Shown here in pieces: positions 36,786 to 48,310 of a DNA stretch of 64,000 nucleotides; the stretch's first letter is position 1; each line of letters begins with the position of its first letter. The stretch spans positions 19,636,471 through 19,700,470 of the forward strand of contig OY829658.1 in NCBI GenBank assembly GCA_963691815.1, read 5' to 3'. The notes under the pieces are model-generated. The model saw nothing but the letters and a program-made list of their open reading frames with translations. It was not told where the DNA came from and did no database searches. Source of the stretch: Echiichthys vipera (taxonomy: Eukaryota; Chordata; Actinopteri; Perciformes; Trachinidae). The position numbers and the translations under genes are program-made.

Positions 36786-39700
36786 TTATGGTGCCTAGAA
36801 GACAAAATAATAAAAATTAACAAAACAAAGACAGTGGGCAACATCAGTAAGGTTTAGAGACTCACCGTCCCATCAAAGCACCGTTCTGGACAAGACTTCT
36901 CCCTTGGGATACAAACTTCTACAGAGCACATGAAGTAGATCTGCAGGGGGAAAGAAGTGATCCAAGGACCAACACCAAAGCACATTACACTCTGCCTCTT
37001 TTGGTAGTGTTTAAATCTGCAATAGTATACAGCATAACTTTGACCATTTAAACCCACAATAGCTTGCTGAATACTCTGACTCACTTCTTCATCAAGGTAT
37101 TTGTTTGTCTTGTGATCCATAAACTGGAAGGCATCAACCCTGAAGCGCCGCTGGTAACGAATTTTTGGATTGCCACTGCTTTTAAGGATGAACACACTTT
37201 TATCGAATGGATTGGCACACCTACAGACAAACAAGTTGTTAGGACAAGGCCATGATTATCCTTATACACATGGTGCAGGATCAGAGTGTCATGCTCACCC
37301 TTCATAAATTAGCACCAGAGCCTTTGTTGCAGAACGAGGGTAAGCCAGACAGTAGTTGACAAGTATTACTGCAGCAGGTAATTGAGTCCTCAGGTACAGG
37401 TCAAGATACAATGGTTTGCCAAGGAGCATGCCCAGCGGTGCATGGTCAGCTGGAAAGAAGCTTGAATAGGTCTGATCTGTTGGGGTTACAACGAGCAAGA
37501 TTTTACCATTTGCGTTTACACTCACTCCAGCAAATATAAATTAATTTTTGGAAATGTACCATGCCTCACCTTTAGCAATTCTCAGCTGGACATCATACCG
37601 GCCATTGCCGGTCATTGACGATGGCAGGCCGGGACTCGGGATCTTGACCATGATGCCAGCACTGGCCAGTGACTCCTGAGCACTGCCCCCTGATTTGCTG
37701 TAGCGACATTCAACCATGAACCTACAAAAGAAAGTCAGTTGAGGCTTGGCACTACATGCATGTACAGATCATGCAGAAGTATTCACTGGAACAGTCATCA
37801 GGCCTCAAGAGTAAAAATGTTCTGTATAACCCACTAACCTGAGCGGATCCGTTCTTGTAATGACACCATACTTGAGATTCAGAGCTTTGACAACAGACTG
37901 CACTTCGGCCAGGTAGACCTTCGTCTCACCAACTACCTGTCAAGTGAAGTAAAGAGGTGTTGGCTTCTACCAGGTTGCACCTGATCTAAAAGTACTACCT
38001 GAGGCACATTGTCCAAGACTTTCAGCACGTTCATCATATTCTTAAATCCATGAACATCCTTCAGTATTTTGATTTAGGGATGAAACACTTACAGGTTAAA
38101 TGAAAAACTGCAGTAAAATACCCGACAGCATCACCATCTTAAAACTTTAATTCATCACTTGACCAGGTAATCATGAATCTTAATGCACTACAGAATGGAA
38201 AGTGAATTATTATGACTTACATAAGCCCGAGCTCCACATTCTGTTACTTTGAACTTAAAGATGGCAACCTTGTCATTAACAATGACTGGTTTACAGTTTG
38301 GATACCCAGGGAAAACGAGCTTGGTGGGGTCCACAGGGATGGATGCAGAGTTGGAGCGGATGGCGAAAACGAAGTGTTGATCCGCAGTGCACTCTTAAGT
38401 GAGGGGGGAGGGTAAATACATAAGTTAAAATGCAAGATGAGTATATGCCACATGTCCCTGAACAAGGCTTACCATCAAGTGGGTAGTAGCAGACAGAAGA
38501 AGCCACACAGCATCCCAGCTTCTCACATGCTGAGGAAGATATTCCTGATTGACCACATGGCACCCGTTCCGCTGAGGTGACAGCACAATCTGAAACAACA
38601 ATGACGAGTGTTTGCAACAAAAAACACACAATACATAAATGCATGTTCTTTCTTCAGATGGCTTAAGACTTACTACAGCTATCCTACCATTACATTTTCA
38701 GCTTATTTATGAACTCACTTGCTGGTTTGGTCGGAGGTGCAGGGGTGGTGCACTTTGATTTGTATTTGGGTTTGCCACTGGAATGAGGGGACAGGCCCCC
38801 ATCAAACTTTGGCTTTTGCTCACACGATGCAGTACCAACTTGTCTCTGACCAAACTCATTGACAAACAATAACTCCAAGCTGTAGGAATCAGTCTGTAAT
38901 CATACAAGCTTTTGGTTAAGACATGAACTTAAGTCAAGGCAAAAGCTAAATGAATAAGCACAATTACTCCCATTTTAAAATTATTAACCTACATGTTTCA
39001 CATTGCACCCAGTGAAGGGTACATTCAAGGTGTTCTGAAAAGAGTTCACTTCATAACCGCAAGACTCTGGAGCATCCATGACAGGCAGGTCTTTTGAGCC
39101 TGGAGGGAAAATAAAGCCTGGTTAAGTTTACATGAGTTGAGCAACATTTAAAATAGCCAGAAGAAGCCAAGTACATACCCAAAACTTTAACATCACTTAG
39201 TGAACCTGTCAGTAAGGTAATCTGGAAGCCATGTTCACGACAAACTACATCTAACCCAGAGGAACCTTGACTGATACTACTGGGCCAGCTTCTCGGAGGG
39301 GCATCTAAAAATCCCATTTGATCATCAGCTTCATCATAATCTTTACTGCTGGTCCAGCTACTTGGAGGGGCATCTACAGATCCCGTCTGATGATCATCAT
39401 CATCATCAGTACTGCTGGTCCAGCTACTTGAAGGGGTGTCTAAAGATCCCAACTGATTATCATAATCATCGGTACTGCTGGTCCAGCTACTTGGAGGGGC
39501 GTCTACAGATCCCATCTGGAAATCATCATCTTTACTGCTGTCCCAGTTTGAAGGATCATCTTCAAATTCCACCTGAAATCCACCTTCTGCACCACTGGCC
39601 CAGTTTCTTGGAGGGGCATTTGCATCCTGGGAACCATGGTCAGCAAAAGGGTAAATGTCTTCACTGCTGGAGTCACCTTCAACTTCAGGAAATGCATCAT

Positions 39701-40287
39701 TGCCATCAAAGTCACTGCTGTCACCTGGAGAGGAGAGCAGTGATTGTTAATGTCACAAATGACTGCAGTCAAAAAAAAACAGCTACCAATAAAGTATTGC
39801 AAATGTTTCAGATATTACAGAAATACCATCATAACTCCTGTCATGCAAGTCTGAATAAATGTATTGCAACTGCATACAGTAATTTTACCCATTTGGTTAC
39901 ATCACAAGTACAGCATGACCACACCAAATAAAGTGTAGGTCTGGTAAAGTGATGACCAACTTAAAAAAACAAACTATGGTTTAACTTTAGTTTGCACGCC
40001 ACAAAAAAGCCACTGGGCAGGTACACAGCCAGGTAATGCAGATATGTTGCGCTACATTCACTGCAGCTCAAGTAAAATAGATAGAAATTGAGTTAAAGTA
40101 ATATCTGACTTAAGTTTTTTTTACCCTTTGATGGATTGGTTTGTGCTCCGCCCCATTGCTCCTTCTCATAGGAATTGATAAGTTGATCCCCGTCGATGCG
40201 CTCCCACGCAGCACTACGCACTGGAAACAGCAGCAGAGCCCCTGTCAGCACCACCAGCAGCAACATCTCAAGTCTGACCCCAGCCAT
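36786..40287 (-). CDS. Secreted zona pellucida protein, ZP4/ZPB-like, with trefoil domain
   Basis: Egg-coat (chorion) glycoprotein that polymerises through its ZP module (family knowledge). Exons, 5' to 3': 40287-40125, 39724-39179, 39099-38993, 38893-38719, 38589-38473, 38393-38221, 37936-37839, 37721-37570, 37476-37299, 37220-37085, 36940-36866 and 36794-36786. The total is 1929 nt, 642 aa. In order: signal peptide (MLLLVVLTGALLLFPVRS), an acidic repeat region with SSWTSS units (39270-39640), an extra ZP-N-like segment starting VVCREHGFQITLL, a Pro/Lys linker, a P-type trefoil (exon 38589-38473, Cys-rich), then a ZP module from ECTADQHFVFAI. A basic cleavage site (RYQRRF) follows the module. 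No transmembrane anchor is seen: the last exon adds only Ala-Pro-stop. The trefoil plus extra ZP-N indicates the ZP1/ZP4 branch; the exact orthologue was not resolved. Confidence 0.9.
39270..39640 (-). repeat. In-frame acidic Trp/Ser tandem repeat of the ZP protein
   Basis: Six imperfect units centred on (D/N)(A/T/D)P(P/S)xxW(T/A/P/D)SS, spaced by Asp-rich spacers of about 10-15 residues. The DNA units are about 55-75 bp and share CCAAGTAGCTGGACCAGCAG. The middle three are the most alike, suggesting recent unequal exchange or slippage. Confidence 0.85.
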
Positions 40288-40394
40288 GGATCCACGTGAA
40301 AGCCTTCCTTGCTCTGCAGCGGCAAAACACCGGATGATGGAGAAGCCTCTTGCGACGCTATAAGTAGCTCGTGGTTTGTTAATTGAAGTGATTG

Positions 40395-40445
40395 CACCTG
40401 GTAGCCGCTAATTGGCACGTGCTACTCAAGACACGCACCCAGGTG
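40395..40445 (-). promoter_or_regulatory. E-box cluster upstream of the ZP gene
   Basis: Three E-boxes lie within 50 bp: CACCTG 40395-40400, CACGTG 40416-40421 and CAGGTG 40440-40445, about 110-160 bp upstream of the ATG. Oocyte ZP genes are known targets of the bHLH factor FIGLA through E-boxes. Its use here is inference. Confidence 0.4.
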
Positions 40446-40518
40446 TGATCAATCAATGAATCAATCCATTTGCTGTGCCCTGTTTTCATGTTTCCATTTG
40501 AAAGACATCAAGTGATCA

Positions 40519-40552
40519 AATATATATATGTATATTTATATATATATATATG

Positions 40553-40606
<54 letters not shown>
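40519..40606. repeat. (TA)n microsatellite
   Basis: Nearly continuous TATA dinucleotides with a few TG interruptions. It is self-complementary, which explains mirror-image open frames on both strands. Confidence 0.95.
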
Positions 40607-40609
<3 letters not shown>

Positions 40610-40610
<1 letters not shown>

Positions 40611-41277
40611 TATTTGTATTTGACATTCATTGGGTGAAAATGTGGTTGTTTAAAATACAAGAGAGACTCAAATATATGGATGTAACATTTTTGTATTTGT
40701 TGTCCATGCATCTCTATGCTTCTCAGTTGTGTAATATTTTATATATATCATTTTCTGTCTTCTTGAAATCAATTTAAACCTGATCAAAATGTGCAGTTTC
40801 TGGAAACTTTAAATATTTTTCAGTCATGAATAATAAAAAAAATTGGGGCCAGGCATAACAAAATATTAAATGCATTAAATACAATATGCCACCACCTCAC
40901 CATCTCCAAAAGAAGACTCAACACATGTCTAAACATAGTACATGCTTTATAAATATAGGAAGTATTGCATTTCATTTTACAGTTGAACCTAATACAATAT
41001 TATTCCTACTGGCTGTGGCTCATTTTTACATTACATTGTCATCTTTGTCAAAAACTAAACATTAGAAACTTTAAGGTAGAATATATGGCAGATGTGTTGC
41101 ATTTAATTACATGAGATTGCACAGGTGTACCTAATAGATAAATAACACCTGAGTTTATATGTATCTCACGTTGCACTACTGGAATTTTGTCACTTAAGAT
41201 ATTCCATAATGGCTAATAATGTTAAATTATTACAAGCAGACTAAAGGAAAGAGAATTATCTCAGTGTGGCAAAAGAC
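40610..41277. other. Spacer between ZP gene and dus3l
   Basis: AT-rich. No gene or recognisable repeat. Confidence 0.6.
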
Positions 41278-41283
41278 TTTATT
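41278..41283 (-). terminator. Candidate dus3l poly(A) signal
   Basis: Minus-strand AATAAA about 180 nt past the dus3l stop (41460-41462). Confidence 0.5.
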
Positions 41284-41459
41284 GCATATATTTCAAGTTC
41301 ACAAACAGCCCATGTATTCTGATACCGCACCACAGGTCAAGTAAAGAGACTATTCAATAGTCTTTAAAACAATAGATTCTCTTTCTTTAAATCTTCTCCA
41401 GAGCCAATAAAAAGAAAGCAAACAAATCAAAATATATGGGTGTTCGGACGAAGTGAAAA

Positions 41460-44400
41460 TCATTTATAGGCGTTGGCTTTATGTTTGGGCAAGAAGTTGA
41501 AATTCTTTGGTACAGGTCCAAGTAGCATCTCACTGCAGAGGGGAAAAGATAGAAATTAGTATCAGTACATACAAAATTTAGCAGGTAATCTTGGGGAACC
41601 TCCTGATAGTTTAAAAATGGTTTAGTGCTCACCTAATCCTGACCCAGTCCCCAACATGTTGACTGGCCATCAGTGACTCCAGGTGGTTCCTGCCCATGTA
41701 GTACGGAGGTCTCTCATTGATCTTCTGAGGTACCCGCTCCAACAGGCCCACTGGAATATACCTGAGAGACAGATTATACTATGAGTGTGTTTCTGGATCA
41801 AACGGCAAGTCATGAGTCTTGCTTGTTGATGCTAGAAGAAACACAATGTACTGAAGTGCGTGTTATTGCCCACCTGCACATGAAGGAGAGCCACTCCAGC
41901 ATGAAGGTGCGGGTCTTCTCCACACCTCGAGTGTCGGAGCCCCAGTGCTCCAGACCAAAGTTACTGAAGTCCCTGAGGATGTCTAGTCGCTCGCTGGAAG
42001 AGATGTCCCAGTGTCTGCTCTCCTTTATTTCAGTGAAGATCCAGGGCTTAATGAGCGCACCCCTGAAGGGACCCAAGCAAAACATGCAGAGTTCAAATTC
42101 ACCACAAAGATAATTGGGCTCAGTAATATAGAGTGAATCTTCTGGTCAGGAATCCGGGTGGTTTGCTATCCTCTTAGTCACTGATGCATCATAATAAATA
42201 AACAGAGGGCGGGCTAAATAACAGAAACACACACATAAAAAACAACGTAAACATAAACATCAGCTGAAGTTAACAAGGACCAAAGCTGTTGCCTAGCAAT
42301 GGAATTCCATTAAAAAGGTCTATAGAGCCAATTCGCTTTTTGCGTCAGCCGTAAGGACTCTTTTCAAATCGTATGTATGAATTGAGTCAAATGAGATTAA
42401 GGTTGAACTGCAGTCACATCAATCACAGAAAGTGAGTCGAGGTGAATGGGTGTCAAAATTTAAGACAACATATGCCAAACACTGACAAACTGCATGGGCA
42501 AATAGGAGAGGTGTTTGCAACATGTAGTTAATTGCTGCAGAACCAGAAAAGGCACGTGAGGTGATATTTTTGCGCACAAGCTGAAAAATAAAAAAACAAA
42601 TGTGATTAGTGTGCATCTGTAATCACTTAAGTGGCACCAACCTTGCAATCATAATACCAGACACTCCAGTCTCTCTCGCTTTCATGGCATCTTCATAGGA
42701 CAGAATGTCTCCATTACCTTGGACAATAAACACAATTCACCTTAGTTTAGTTTACTAGTATTACCATACAACCCTCCTTACTAATATTTTGCCCTTATCT
42801 GAGCTGTATGCAGCAACAATCTTTACAAATCCACATACCAAAAAGCGGGACGGGACTAGCCAGCTTGGAGCAGGTGTTGATATAATCCCAGTCAGCTAGC
42901 TTAGTGTAGCGCTGCTCCCTGGATCGGCCATGTAACTGTAAGAAAACAACATCAGTAATGTGTCATCGCACTTTGAAGCTGATTTAGTTGAGCAGGTATA
43001 AAATGATAAAAGCGGAAGAACACAATTGTGGTAAAACTTCTCACCGATAAATCATTGTCAGCATGACAAGGACACACATTTATTTATGTTGCTCTTACAC
43101 AAGACTTACTGTGATCATAGAGACATCCCATTTCTTCATCTCAGGGATGAGTTTGTGTGCTACATTGCACTTTTCGTGAACACCAGTGCGGATCTTGACT
43201 GTTAATGGGACATCAAGGACCTTCAGGAAGAAAAAACTGTTATCATTTATCCTAACATTTTGGGTAAATTAATTCCCTAGATGAAATTATTATAACTAAT
43301 TTAACACTAACAGTACCAGTCAAAAGATTTCAACACCCTTTCCCATTCAAGTGAATGAGAAAAGGCGTCCAAACTTTTTACAGGTACTGTACGTACTTTA
43401 TACATTAAATGATGACAAACAGTGGTTTTTGCCCCTAAAATTCAAATACATTTGGTTAAAAACTTACATAGTTCATTCCCTTGATTATCTGTTCAAATTT
43501 TCGGGTGCGTGTCATCAAGCCGCAGCCTCCACCCTGATGAGGGAAAGCAAACAAATATACCATCTTTCAGTAAGTGTCATATTGATGTTTAATATTTCCA
43601 GCAAAAAAACATCTCTGTGCTTCATTCACAGGGGCACAGAGAGCTGCAGGGAGGGAAACATAGAGGAAAAAGGAGTAAAAATCACAGCGGGGCTTTCCTC
43701 TAACGTGAATGAGGCTAAGTGGTTTGACGGGGGTTTACCTTCTTGTAGACAAGGTCAATGGGGCAGCCAGAGTTAATGTCCACAAAGTCAACATCAGTGT
43801 TGTTGTTAATGAGCTCTGCACACCTGGTCATGGTGTCGGGGAAGCAGCCCTCCACCTGGAGACACAATTTGGATTTCAGAACTGAGGCCACGTTCACTCT
43901 CACGGGAGCCGTGTTTATAACAACAACAGCAGCAGGTTGTTACAGACAACTCTGAGTGGTTCTGAGGAGTCTGAGTGATTTATCACCTGGACGCCAAAAA
44001 CATCTTCACTTTCGTGCCGTTTCAGGAGGGCCCACTCTGACTGCTGCCCCTGCAGCAGGTTTGTGCACATGGCCATCTCCCCACAGGTGATGTCTGCTCC
44101 GAAACGCTTGCACACACGACGAAAAGGCAGATTTCCACACTGAGGAAATATAGGGAATAATTTGGTTATGACAAAACCTTATTAAGAGGCCATTATTTGA
44201 TATAACTGGATATGTTGTTTGTTAAATAAACCTGTCTAGAATGGCAGAATATCTGATTTGTTGGGCAGCATCTAATCAACATCAATAATACATCAAACCT
44301 CAATTCAGTCTGGTTGTACTCACAGTTGTTAGAGGAGCAAGGTAGAGTTTGTCTTGAAAGTCCACCTTGAACACAGAAAAAAAGAGATTACATGGTATTC

Positions 44401-47197
44401 ATTGTGTCATTTTAAATAATATAGTTTAAGAGGAAAAAAGGTTGGCTGAGACATACCTGTTTCTTCTCACATGGGCGCAACTTGACAACATCTACATCAG
44501 TGAGGGGGCCAACAGTCTTCACTGGAGGCTGTTTATCTGGACTGGACTGTAAGTAGTCACAAAGAAAATATGTAAAAATGCTTGTAAAATCGAGGTAACA
44601 CATCTATATAAGAGGAAGTGCTCGGAGTATAAGTTCGTACCTGTGTTTCAGCTTCAGTAGATGCACGCTGATCCCCTCCTGTTGGATCTGCAGATACTTC
44701 AGCGTGTTAAAATACTGAATGATAACACCAGATTTAAATCTAAACCCGTTCAACTCAAATGATGACGAATGGCATGCCATGTTGCCCAACCAAAATTACA
44801 TTAGCCGATTAAATCAAAGCTCCATTAAGTGCCTCAGAGAATGACTTCAGAGACACTGCCTTTTCACTGCTGATAAATAATATAATTTCAACCAATTATG
44901 ATCACACAAGACTTATGATGAGATTCGGAAAATAATTATTTGACAATTTGTAACTCGTCTTACCATTCCCTCGCTTTTCTATCTTGTCTTTGTTGTTTGA
45001 GAGTGTTTTGAGGTAGTCGTCTGACTTCTTGAAGGGCACTGAACGCTTCCTCAGACAATTCTGGAGGTCTTTATTCAGGCTGTTCTTCACCGCTGTCCTG
45101 CCCTCGTTGGCCTTAATCAGTTCTGCATTCTCCATAGTTTTGAAGTCAGGTGTTGTGTGCGCCTTGGCAAAGCGGCAGCAGAGACCATAACCACACTTTC
45201 CAAATGTGTCATAGAGGTAGCAGCTTTCCCCGATGTCAGCCGGCTTAGTGGCAAAGTACTCAGCTATGTCATGGTGAAAGCGGCATTTGTCTCCAAAGGG
45301 GCAAACCCTGTTGGCCTGCATGGTTGGGTAAAGACACAACAATGACAGCTGACAGCAACTGAATAGTACTTTATGTTGCATCTGTGAATGGTTGGTTAAA
45401 GTTTCGTACCTGAAGGATTGAGAGACACAGTCGTTTTTCATCATAGTCGGTAGGCTTTGTGTGCGGCCTTGACTTATTCTGACCCCGAATACGTTTACCG
45501 TCTGGTTTGCCACCCTTATCCCTCTCCGCAGGGTCTACTTTGAACTTTTTTGTTTCAGGTTCCTCAACGGAGGTCTGCTTTGTCTCATCAACTTTGTCAA
45601 TTTCACTGGCCTTTTCCCCTTTTGGGCCCTTCCACTCAGAGTCTACAAACGCATGAAATTTTTCTTTGGTTGTTAGGAATCTGCAAACACAAGAAGAAAA
45701 AGAAATATAACTTTGATGATGTAATAACCTGACATTCCACACAATGCTTTATGACAGAGTGAAACAACCATTGTGCGAATATTGCCCTGCCAATTCATCT
45801 TTTACAATTTATGGGTAATTTAAATCTAATTTGACGCAGTGCCTTACTTTAACAAAGCTGTATCTTTTTACTGCTGTACTAATGAAATGTGAGACCAAAG
45901 ACAGTAAAGGCCTGCATGAATTATCATTATAGACACCGCATTTTTACAGTATCTTATAGGGAAGTAATATTTTTCTCACATTTACTTGCTGCTCTATTAT
46001 TATGAATTACTCAGTTTATGGTATAATTACAAGAGAGGCTTTAGATATGGACCGGCCAGTCCTTGGACCATAACTGGAGTGAGAGCCAAGTCCATACTCT
46101 GTGAAAAAAGTCAAGTGCAAGTGTTTTCTATTGGCTCCATCATATTAAGCTAACCTGACTCTCGCCAGATGACTTTCGTTCCTTGCTTCCGTCTTGACTT
46201 CGCCTAGCTCCACTCAGCCATCTGGATTCGCTCCATAGGAAAGTGATTTCAGGGTCCACAAAAAATGGTCAGGCCAATCAGGACTGCCGCGCAGGGTTTT
46301 ATAGATGTGACGTAGTGGAGAAACAACTGTGGTGGCTCACATCGAGGAAGCAGACGTCAACACCGGTGCTGCTATTTCATCCGTGTTGTATAATCAAGCA
46401 AATATTTATTTTTTAAAAGAACCAGAGAACGGCTCTGAAGGCTTTTGTTGGTGGAAACAATGTCGGCTGTTCTGTTCGGCTTTTCCCTGCGTTGGTTTCG
46501 ATTTGAATGGTTGAAGTAGCACGTCAATAAAGATGACGGACAAGTGGTTTATCCAATCATATGCAAGGATTTTTGATAAGGCCCAGCCTCCTGAAATCAC
46601 TTCCCTATGGAGCGATCCCAGATGGATGTCTGAAGCAAGGAGGAACCAAATTCATCTGGCGAGAGTCAGGTTAATAATAAGCAGCATGTATTGTGAAATG
46701 TATGAGTTTTCTGCTGGGAAAAGGTGGATTACTCTATTCAGGTCAAAATCCAGTTGCTGCCCTGAAGTGAAGAGCATCTCTGGGTATAACAAAGAGGACA
46801 AGATGGAGCATGAGAACAAGAGGCACATTGGTGTGCTGTCTGTTATGATGGACTGTCATTGTGAGATATGATGCAAAGTAAGGATTTCTGGCACAACTTC
46901 TCCCGATCAGCCAAAACACTTTGGTCCGACAATAAAGTAGCTCTTTATGCTAAAGGTCTTGAACTCTCATCAGCTGTCTGAATCTCTTCTTTCACCAAAC
47001 ATGCAAAACCCTTTAGATAACAAGTTTGCAGTGATTGACAATAATTCTCCTTCTCATTTTTTCCACAAATAGCTCATTACTTACTGTGGTTTGAGGGCAG
47101 CTTCACCCTTCACAGCTACTTCTGTCCTCTTTTCAACAATTTCCTCCGCTGCTTTTTCCATCACACCACCTTGTTCACAGGCTTTCTCCAAATCCAT
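41460..47197 (-). CDS. dus3l: tRNA-dihydrouridine(47) synthase, DUS3L
   Basis: FMN- and NADPH-dependent reduction of uridine to dihydrouridine in the tRNA variable loop (family knowledge). Exons, 5' to 3': 47197-47085, 45680-45410, 45315-44964, 44687-44641, 44546-44457, 44365-44324, 44139-43987, 43855-43739, 43533-43468, 43220-43110, 42935-42839, 42717-42642, 42062-41874, 41761-41633 and 41532-41460. The total is 1926 nt, 641 aa (human 650). Seen: two CCCH zinc fingers in exon 45315-44964 (CPFGDKCRFHH and the following C-x-C-rich segment), FMN-site LAPLTTCGN, FGADITCGEMA, catalytic Cys in DINSGCPIDLV, KIRTGV, LHGRSREQRYTK, GNGDI and C-terminus FLPKHKANAYK. The exon at 44687-44641 could start 9 nt earlier by a tandem acceptor. 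The first coding exon follows an acceptor (TTTCAG|AATGG), so a noncoding leader exon lies upstream, perhaps ending at the GTGAGT donor at 48415-48420. Confidence 0.95.
46151..46673. mobile_element. MITE, long-TIR family copy 2 (in dus3l intron 1)
   Basis: Begins TAACCTGACTCTCGCCAGAT and ends in the inverse ATCTGGCGAGAGTCAGGTTA. The inverted repeats extend about 90 bp inward to CTCCATAGGAA / TTCCCTATGGAG. It is the full-length partner of the copy at 298-775. No clear target duplication; no transposase. Confidence 0.85.
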
Positions 47198-47242
47198 TCT
47201 GAAACATGTCGATAAATCAGCTGATCATTATTTAGTCCAACA

Positions 47243-47669
47243 CAGTGGTTCTCAAACTTTGCACATGACGTACCACCTCAGGAAATATCAGACTCTCTCA
47301 AGTACCACCACTAAGAGCAATGTTAAAATACAGCAGCGTAGATCTACACTATTCAGCTACGGACAGGAAGGTTTATTCCTAATCAGAAGATTATTTATCG
47401 TTGACTGTCTTCGGCCAAGGACACGCTTCAAACCAACCATTTTACCTCTGCTTACTCTCTTCCATCACAGTTTAGCTCTTAACTCATAAACGTGACTACA
47501 TAGCAGACTGATATCGAAATTTAAATGACAGGAAATGTTAAATCTTAAGTTGCCTTTCACATATCTTAAAAGTTTAAGTTTTTTCTTAGGGTTATATTTA
47601 TTATTTAGCATTGTTTGTCCTTCAAGTACCACCAGAGAGAGCTCGAGTACCACAGTTTGAGAACCAGTG
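47243..47669. mobile_element. Non-autonomous hAT-type element with 8-bp target duplication
   Basis: Starts CAGTGGTTCTCAAACTTTG and ends GTTTGAGAACCAGTG, inverted repeats of the Charlie-like hAT type. Flanks are GTCCAACA (47235-47242) and GTCTAACA (47670-47677), an 8-bp duplication with one mismatch. The interior retains an inverted AAGTACCACC motif. Just upstream of the first coding exon of dus3l. Confidence 0.8.
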
Positions 47670-47755
47670 GTCTAACACGTGTTGCTGCTCAACAGAAGAG
47701 CTAGTTATGAATGATAGTTAAGGTTAGACGGCCTGGTCATCAACTCCGGGTTAAG

Positions 47756-48310
47756 TCGGTCGCTTTCACACCTACAGTTCGGTAAACTGGGTGCCATTCA
47801 AGTTGCAACACTGTTGAATTTTCCATTTTGTTTGGTTTTCTTTCACACTGCACTTTTTTAAGCGGTCATGTGAACCAAACAGTGTAACATCCCCATGTCC
47901 ATGTGGTAACCTAGCAACGTACTAGTACCTAGCAACGTACTTGTTAGCTAGAAATGTTGGTGTTTCTGGTTTTGCTTTGGTGTTCCTGTCAGCTAAAAGT
48001 GTCAGAACAACGAGACCATTTTGAGCAGCAGCTTGAGTTGTAGAGCTGTTTATTCTTCAAATGTTTAGAGTGAAACAGCACAGGAGGAGAGACTATGATG
48101 TGTTGTTACAGACGACCAGCGAGGTATGTTCATAACAAGTTTTATTGGCACACTTTTCTGGTTCACTTCCTGTATTTGATCAGATTTGCTTCCACACCTA
48201 AATTTGCAAGCGAACGGAGACCCACGTTTTCAGGCGGACCAGAGTTCAGTTGGGCGTTCACACCACCCAAAACCAACCAGGGTTCGCCTAAAGCGGTGTG
48301 AAAGCGACCT
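47756..48310. mobile_element. Non-autonomous DNA transposon, 'GTGTGAAAGCG' TIR family copy 2
   Basis: GTCGCTTTCACACCT at the left and GGTGTGAAAGCGACCT at the right give inverted ends about 555 bp apart. The same end type is seen at 1106-1823. It lies in the dus3l 5' region. Confidence 0.7.

Noticed and set aside
39362..39931. Plus-strand 189-codon frame rich in His and Tyr
   Set aside because: Antisense to the acidic ZP repeats (Asp codons GAT read back as ATC/CAT). It crosses an exon boundary and has no family resemblance.
40508..40777. Open frames of Tyr/Ile repeats on both strands
   Set aside because: Translation of the (TA)n microsatellite.
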